Source: Bacteroidota bacterium
GTDB lineage: Bacteria > Bacteroidota > Bacteroidia > Chitinophagales > JADIYW01
Assembly (NCBI GenBank): GCA_016705125.1
Contig: JADIYW010000024.1
Location: 10,749 to 74,748, forward strand
Length of the DNA: 64,000 nt
Direction: 5' to 3'
Position 1 is the stretch's first letter; the number at the start of each line of letters is the position of its first letter. Of the stretch, positions 58,595 through 64,000 are shown in pieces. Below the pieces are notes generated by a model, which ran no database searches, had not been told where the DNA came from, and saw nothing but the letters and a program-made list of their open reading frames with translations. A program made the position numbers and the translations under genes.

Positions 58595-59474
58595 TCAAGG
58601 TATCAAAACCGATTTTGTGAACAAATGTCTGATTTGCCCTTCGGAACTTAAATGGTGTCCGTCTTCAAATAATTCGGGCTGATCGATATAATTTTTTGAA
58701 TAGTCTAAAATAATTACCCCTTGATTTCTTGCTTTTATTTTTGTTTCTAAAATTGGAAAATATTCCCTTTCGGTAAAACATTTTTGCAAGTTTTCAAAAT
58801 AATCTCTTCTATATGGATATTTTATCAAAATTAAATCAATATCATTTTCTTTACAAAGATCAAATATTCTAAAAAAATAAATTTCGGCAATCGAATCTAT
58901 TATTTCTTTGGACAATTGGTTGAATTATCTGACAACATAACTTGATTTGCTTGCCCATTAAAATTCTCCTCTTTCAAATTAATTGCTTCCCAAACAGCCA
59001 TGGATTGTCCTGAATATGGCACAAAATTGCCTTTTAGGTATTTAAATAAATTGTCAGAATATTCATTTGTATTTTTAGCATAATCTATAAAATCTATGTA
59101 TTTAACCCAAAAATCTATATTCAGGTTTGGTATTTCATGGGCTGAAAGTGCTTGAAAATCAAATGGCAAGATAATTTTTTCGATTTTACGACTTTTCAAT
59201 TCCAAAACCTTATTCAGTCTATAATAGGTTTGAATTATATTTTCACCATAGGAGCAAAACAATACAGCTGAATCTTCTGGCCTGGGACGAATGGCAAATG
59301 CATGAAATTGCCAAGCACTAAATGCTTTACAGGTTTTTGGATTGATAAAATTCTTTGTCAAGTTGGTTTATTACTCGACCTTCCATCTCTTTTCTAAAAG
59401 ATAAGAAAAATTCCATTGAGTAATATAAATTACTACAACTGCTAAAACAACTCGGTTGATTTTTTCCAATTCAT
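58595..59474 (-). pseudogene. SGNH-like partner of the MBOAT acyltransferase, frameshifted
   Basis: About 290 residues after repair: an N-terminal membrane helix (NRVVLAVVVIYITQW region), then an alpha/beta domain with VLFCSYGENII, LPFDFQALSAHEIPN, LILIKYPYRRDYFENL and the final DGHHLSSEGQIRHLF, the DxxH block of SGNH-fold proteins. Proteins with this fold next to MBOAT genes commonly finish transfer of acetyl groups to polysaccharide. At least three single-base errors separate the fragments (near 58912, 59345 and 59395). ATG 59474 lies 4 bp from the MBOAT stop. Confidence 0.7.
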
Positions 59475-59477
59475 AAT

Positions 59478-60907
59478 TTAAAATTGAAAATAAATAAAAT
59501 TCCCACCTTCCCTGCACACCTGCAAAAGAATAGAAAAATCATGAAAATAAATATAGACCACCTAAGTGCTGTAGGATACTTTGAAAGAATATTGCGGCTA
59601 AATTTTCTTTTTTTGTAATAGGTGAAAAACTCAAGAAACAAAATACCACATACTGCGATAATAAATTCAGGCTTATTATGCCTAATACTAGTATTTGGTC
59701 TTTATATTATTCAAATTTATTTTTGGAATTCGAGCAATAATTTCAAAAGCATCGCTTGTGGTTTTTGCCTAAAATATCCATGCAAAACAAACTAAAATAT
59801 AAGTAATTATCATCTCTGCGAAAACCCTAACAATCGAGGTAAATGATGTAATCCAAACATTTTTGCATCTTAATTCTTATTTCATTGGTAAAAGTGGCAA
59901 ACACAAGATAAAACCCGCGTAAAGCGCCCCAAATAATAAAAGTCCAGTTGGCCCATGCCAAAACCACTGACTAAAAGGTAAAAAACAGATTAAAATACCA
60001 CCTATGCTTTGCCACTTTATTGCCTCCCCAAAGGAATATATAAATAATCCGAAACCAAGTAGACAATGAAATATGCCATCTTTTCCAGAATTCACTTATA
60101 GATTTCGAATAATAAGGAACTCTAAAATTATCCATCAGCTCAAATCCCATAATTTTGGCAGCACCAATTGCAATATCTGAATAACCAGAAATCGTAATAA
60201 ATTTGAATGGAAAACAAGATAGTGGCTATTAAAACTGGAATGCCAGTGAATTGTGGGGATCATTATAAACAGTATCGACCATTGCTTTGATATTCTATCT
60301 GCGATGACTACTTTTAAACAAGCCAATTATCATAAATTTTAAACCTTGAAATAAATTATCATAATTAAAATATTTTCTTTCATGGAATTGGTGCGGCATA
60401 TTTTGTGGTCTCTCAATCGGACCAGCCACTAACTGTGGATAAAACACATTACATACAATGCTAAATTCCAAAATGCCTTTCCGCTTTATGGTGGCCTCGA
60501 TAAACTTCGATAGTGTAACTCATGATGGAATGAAGGAAAACTTAAAAGCCTATGGGAAGTAAAATATTAAGATAGGGGATCTGATTTTGAGATGCCTAAA
60601 CTGCCAGTTAATACACTAAAATTGTCATTGAAAAATTATAGTATTTAAAAACCCCAAAACACCAACATTTGCTATTAAACTTGCAATCAAAATAGTTTAC
60701 GAGATTTGGGTTTTTTATTTTTCTAAACCAATACCGCAAAATACATTACTATGAAGTAAAGCCAAGAATTAAATATAAACCGCACGAAACATATAAGTAA
60801 CAACTTGCTGCAATAAAGTAACTTCATCTTAATTTGTGGGGAAGCACAAAATATAATCCTGTTCAAGGTACCCAAAAAATGGCAAAACTGGAAGAGTTAA
60901 ATAGCAT
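59478..60907 (-). pseudogene. MBOAT O-acyltransferase (AlgI-like), heavily frameshifted
   Basis: Membrane-bound O-acyltransferase that moves acetyl groups across the membrane to a surface polysaccharide. Reading across frames gives the whole family in order: start MLFNSSSFAIFW (60907), KNPK-KLF region, IEVYRGHHKAERHFG, QLVAGPIERPQNM, FQGLKFMIIGLFK, VVIADRIS, FWHG with the catalytic His (near 59960), LLFGALYAGFILC and an end in FIYFQF (stop at 59478). The repaired length of about 475 residues is normal. More than eight frame changes occur. The order of motifs is intact, so the gene is probably complete in the organism. Confidence 0.78.
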
Positions 60908-60930
60908 AATTTAATTTCATCATTACAAAT

Positions 60931-62019
60931 TTAAGGCATTGCAAGCAAATTTTCGATTTCTTCGATTTTTAAATAGTAAGAATTCGCCTCTGCAAATTTT
61001 CGTCTTCTTAGTTTCTCTTCACTATTCAAATCTTCTAGATTTTCGTGCATATTTAAACAAGCCTTCAATTTCTTTCTCCTCATCAGCCATCAACAAGATG
61101 TCTTTTTGTCTTTATATTCATCAAAAAATTGGACACTGTAATGCCTCCTGCATAAAAATAACCCATCATTTTGTGGGATTACAATGAATTATCTTCTATC
61201 ATCCTTAAATAAAACCAAATTGATATCAAAACAAAGCAAATAACTCATCAATTTATTTGAAGGCACACTTCCTATAAAAAAACGTTTTTCATTGCTTTCA
61301 ATTCTTCAAGTCTTCATTAGAAATTGTAAGTAAATGAGACAAATTACTTTTCCATAGGTCCAACCATTATAAATCAATATTTAGATTTCTCAATGCTAAC
61401 TGCTTTAATAAATCATAATTTATTTGATTATGGAATGTACCTACATAACCTGCTTTAATTCCATTTATGCCAAGCAAAACGACCTCATTTAAATTTGCTT
61501 TAACAAAACTATCTATATCTACTCCATGTCCCAAATTATAAATAATTAGTTTGTATTAAAAAAAAGAATCATTTACCAAATCCGTTATGCACTTATCAAT
61601 AATATCAGCATCTTCACAGGCATGTTTTCAAATTTTGCAGGATGAACTTGTGTATAAGATACATCTTTTGTGGTACTCCTTAGCTTAAATTCCACTAGAT
61701 CATTGGATAAAAATGACCAAACAATAAAAGATTCTTTATTTCAAAGCTCCAAGAATCCTTTTTATTTGAATTTTAAATAAGATGTCTTGGACAAATTTGG
61801 GTAAATAATTTAATCTCAAGAATATTGGCCATTTCAACTAATAATAAATTGGGGTTTATTTGCCTTGTTTCAATATTGGTTGAAAAAAATTTTAAACTCC
61901 ATTGGCTAGTGGTTGAATAAAATAAACCAAATATTTCGTTGACAAAATAATTAGTATAATGATGCTTAGAAACAAAATTATTGTCCCAGTATTCAACAAG
62001 GATATTAAAACACTATTTC
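60931..62019 (-). pseudogene. Glycosyltransferase (family 1/4-like), heavily frameshifted
   Basis: Reading across frames on the minus strand gives a GT-B glycosyltransferase pattern: WDNNFVSKHHYTNYFVNE near the start, VVLLGINGIKAGYVGTFHNQINYDLLKQLALRNLNIDFIMVGP in the middle, AMKNVFFIGSVPSNKLMSYLLCFDINLVLF, then HKMMGYFYAGG and an end in EEIENLLAMP (stop at 60931). The start near 62019 is uncertain. It would add a sugar during surface polysaccharide assembly; the sugar is unknown. More than ten frame changes are needed, mostly at A or T runs. Confidence 0.65.
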
Positions 62020-62046
62020 CCCTTCCTCCTTCCAACCCTCTTTTTA

Positions 62047-63171
62047 TTAAACTGAATTTCTATATCTTCTCCATCTAGTAATTAAAGGAAGAAATATTTT
62101 TAAACCTGGAAACGTTTGTAAAGTGGTTTTTCTTCACCAAATATTCTCCAATCCTGAGGAGGTACATTTCATTAAATTTTCAAATGAAGCGTCACTCCCC
62201 CGGCATTTAATTTGGAACTCCTTGCCTTCAAACACTAATGCGGGGTATCACAAAGGTTTTTTCAATTCTAGTGCTTCTGCCTTAGTTATTTGTTTCACCA
62301 TATTAAATTCATGTTGTTTTGTCTCACCTAAAATTTGTAGGTAATATATAACCTTGATAAATCTTGTAAAAATAGATCTGTGTGCTTCTTGCCTCCATAA
62401 TCTTTCCAATCTAACTTTTCTTGGATTTCTTTTTTACTTCAGCCTTATCATAAGGCAAAAAAATTGCTGGAGTTACCCTTTATTCCTTAATATCAATATA
62501 ATACTTACCTTCAAATCCATAAATGGGAAGGTAGTAAGTGGTATTTCGAGCCATATTTTTTGTGTATGCTCTTAATATTTACTTCGTCAAATTTATTATG
62601 AATCCAACTTTCTGGCAAGAAACTTTAAGTAACAAAACGATATGGGACTAATATATATTTGATATTATTCTGACCGCCAATTTATACATTGCAGCAAAAA
62701 TGGCATGATCAGTGGGTACTTCAATGTCAATAACACTTGCTTTAAAATAAGCAATTTGTAAATCTCTAAACCCTTCCCAATTGATTACATAAGTATACAA
62801 ATCAAGACTTAATTTACGAACAATATTCTCTATGTTTTGACTGCTAATTCGAGTTCCATCCATTGTCAAATCGATGCTTATCGGCCTTATTCCCCATTCT
62901 TTGCACTTCAAAGCCAAATAGGTGCTACCTTATGCCTCCACTCAAACCCATTATTACGTCGTATTGCCTTTTACCATCTTCTTTTATTTTTTCAATGGTT
63001 TAGGCCAACTTTAATTCTCCTCCTTCCCTTTAAATACGAATAATGGCTTTCCTTTCTTTAAAATATTTCTTCACAATGACAACAAACTCCCTTGAATCAA
63101 AAGTAATTAATTTATCATCATGGGGAATCCATTATTACACCACTAGTGCATATTTGAATGGATTTGTTCAT
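62047..63171 (-). pseudogene. WbpG-type N-acetyl sugar amidotransferase, heavily frameshifted
   Basis: PP-loop enzyme that forms amidines on N-acetyl sugars of O-antigens, using ammonia from a HisH/HisF-type pair. Across frames: an N-terminal Cys cluster near MNKSIQICT (start 63171) and GVCCHCEEYF, the ATP-binding MGLSGGI-x-ST with YLALK (from about 62955), then one clean stretch NIENIVRKLSLDLYTYVINWEGFRDLQIAYFKASVIDIEVPTDHAIFAAMYKLA (62860-62680), and the tail FEGKEFQIKCRGSD-like end (stop near 62047). Length after repair about 375 residues, as in the family. At least eight indels. Confidence 0.78.
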
Positions 63172-63228
63172 TTATGCTCTAAAAATACATTTTTTTAATA
63201 AAAACATGCTTATAATCTACTTTTGGTT

Positions 63229-63985
63229 TTAATAAATTTTTTCATACAAACTTTCTTTCAATTCATTTTGACTTGATAAGAGATAAGTACCATTTTGGTG
63301 TTTTCCAATACAAACAAACATGCTACCTGCTGCTACTGCCGAGGCATGCCCCCCATTTATTGCTTTAAAATCATCGATATTCCTTGCACCACCCGTGGCT
63401 ACTACTAGTATCGAAACCGATTTGGCAACCAATTGATAAGATTTAGGTCAAACTTTATACGTGAACCATCCCTATCAATACTATAAATCATTATTTCACC
63501 AGCACCCAAATCTTCTACATATTTGCAATAATCTTGCAATTTCATCTTATTTTTTGTGCCACTATGCGAAAAAAGCTACAGTTTCAAAAAACGTTTAACA
63601 TCTATTGATGCCACTATCGATTGGAGCACCAAATGCATTTGAAGCTTCTTTTATCAGCGTTGATTTGTTGTAATGCGGAATTAACAACCGTTACCTTCTC
63701 GACGCCTGAGTATAGTATTTTTTATTTGTTCGATATTAGTAATTCCTCCACCATAAGCAAGCGGCATAAAATATTCGCTTTGCAGTTTGTTCAATCAATT
63801 CAAAATTTGGAGTTGTTTGTTTGTAGCTGATATGTCTAACAAAACCAATTCATCTACTTTTTCATTAAATATTTTTATTGCATTTATCGGATCTCCAATA
63901 TATGTTTCTCTTGTCAAACCCAACAGTTTTTACTAATTTCTTGGTATTGACTAAATAGTACCGGAAATTCACTTCAACTTTTCAT
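63229..63985 (-). pseudogene. HisF-like glutamine amidotransferase synthase subunit, heavily frameshifted
   Basis: TIM-barrel protein of the HisF family. In glycan clusters the HisF-like partner of WbpG passes ammonia to the sugar substrate. Across frames on the minus strand: IPVLLVNTKKLVKTVGFDKRNYIGDP near the start (ATG about 63985), KVDELVLLDISATNKQ, MPLAYGGGITNIEQIK, VEKVTVNSAL, GAGEIMIYSIDRDGSR, then VATGGARNIDDFKAINGGHASAVAAGSMFV in one clean frame to the stop at 63229. It is not the histidine-pathway hisF by context, since no other his gene is present. The matching HisH-like subunit is not in the window. Confidence 0.78.
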
Positions 63986-64000
63986 CTATAAATTTATAAA

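Noticed and set aside
60434..60442. Perfect DnaA box (TGTGGATAA)
   Set aside because: A single copy, lying in MBOAT coding sequence where it encodes part of FYPQLVAGP; no second box or AT-rich unwinding region is nearby.
58595..63985. True pseudogenisation of the glycan cluster
   Set aside because: Motif order, gene lengths and spacing are preserved over five genes and most breaks are single-base homopolymer changes increasing towards the sequence end. Technical error explains this better, though read data are needed to settle it.

Overview
The window is AT-rich DNA from a member of the Bacteroidota, probably of the Chitinophagia/Sphingobacteriia type. The evidence is a SusC-like TonB receptor with a partner lipoprotein, DUF3078, DUF4112 and DUF6660-type proteins, several genes preceded by the phylum's TAnnTTTG -7 element, almost no Shine-Dalgarno sequences, and some TTG or GTG starts. 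No phage, plasmid or CRISPR is visible. The only mobile element is a single-domain REP-associated transposase (RAYT) with its palindromes.

Layout. 0-3.3 kb: end of an HTTM-type membrane protein, a frameshifted di-haem cytochrome c peroxidase, a secreted hypothetical protein and the RAYT unit. 3.3-19.5 kb: housekeeping genes (slyD, gyrB, ferredoxin and its reductase, a flavin monooxygenase, an Asp-rich protein, DUF4112, HAD, Hsp20, an ATE-like aminoacyl transferase, MscS, DUF3078, a DPP-IV peptidase, two beta-barrels, a lipoprotein and tRNA-Pro). 19.7-28 kb: a metal-efflux operon reading DUF6660 protein, CzcA-CzcC fusion, CzcB, P-type ATPase. 28-33.4 kb: FkbM methyltransferase, then a TonB receptor and lipoprotein pair. 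33.8-39.8 kb: AddB-like nuclease, an MBL hydrolase, and fcl/gmd for GDP-fucose. 39.8-47.6 kb: purN, purH and the cell-shape cluster mreB-mreC-mreD-mrdA-rodA. 47.7-52.3 kb: an IscA-type protein, a two-piece 5'-nucleotidase, dnaA and a tRNA-Ser/tRNA-Pro unit with a near-consensus promoter. 52.3-58.5 kb: RluA, an alpha/beta hydrolase, CoxE-type VWA, MoxR ATPase, aldehyde dehydrogenase and an SDR. 58.6-64 kb: a surface-polysaccharide cluster on the minus strand (HisF-like, WbpG-like, glycosyltransferase, MBOAT acyltransferase, SGNH-like partner).

The most unusual property is a gradient of single-base insertions and deletions. The first 54 kb holds one clear frameshift. From 54 kb rightwards every gene is broken, at about one indel per kb at first and roughly one per 100 bp after 59.3 kb. 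Protein similarity survives by hopping between frames, so I read this as falling sequence quality at a contig end rather than real gene decay. The right-hand genes are therefore given as whole loci across their frameshifts.

The items most worth following up are the CzcA-CzcC fusion with an internal signal peptide, the RAYT with palindromes outside and inside its own gene, a terminator-ended promoter unit of about 70 nt before the HAD gene (candidate small RNA or attenuator), an ATE-like transferase lacking the usual N-terminal cysteines, and an amidotransferase-containing glycan cluster that resequencing should restore.
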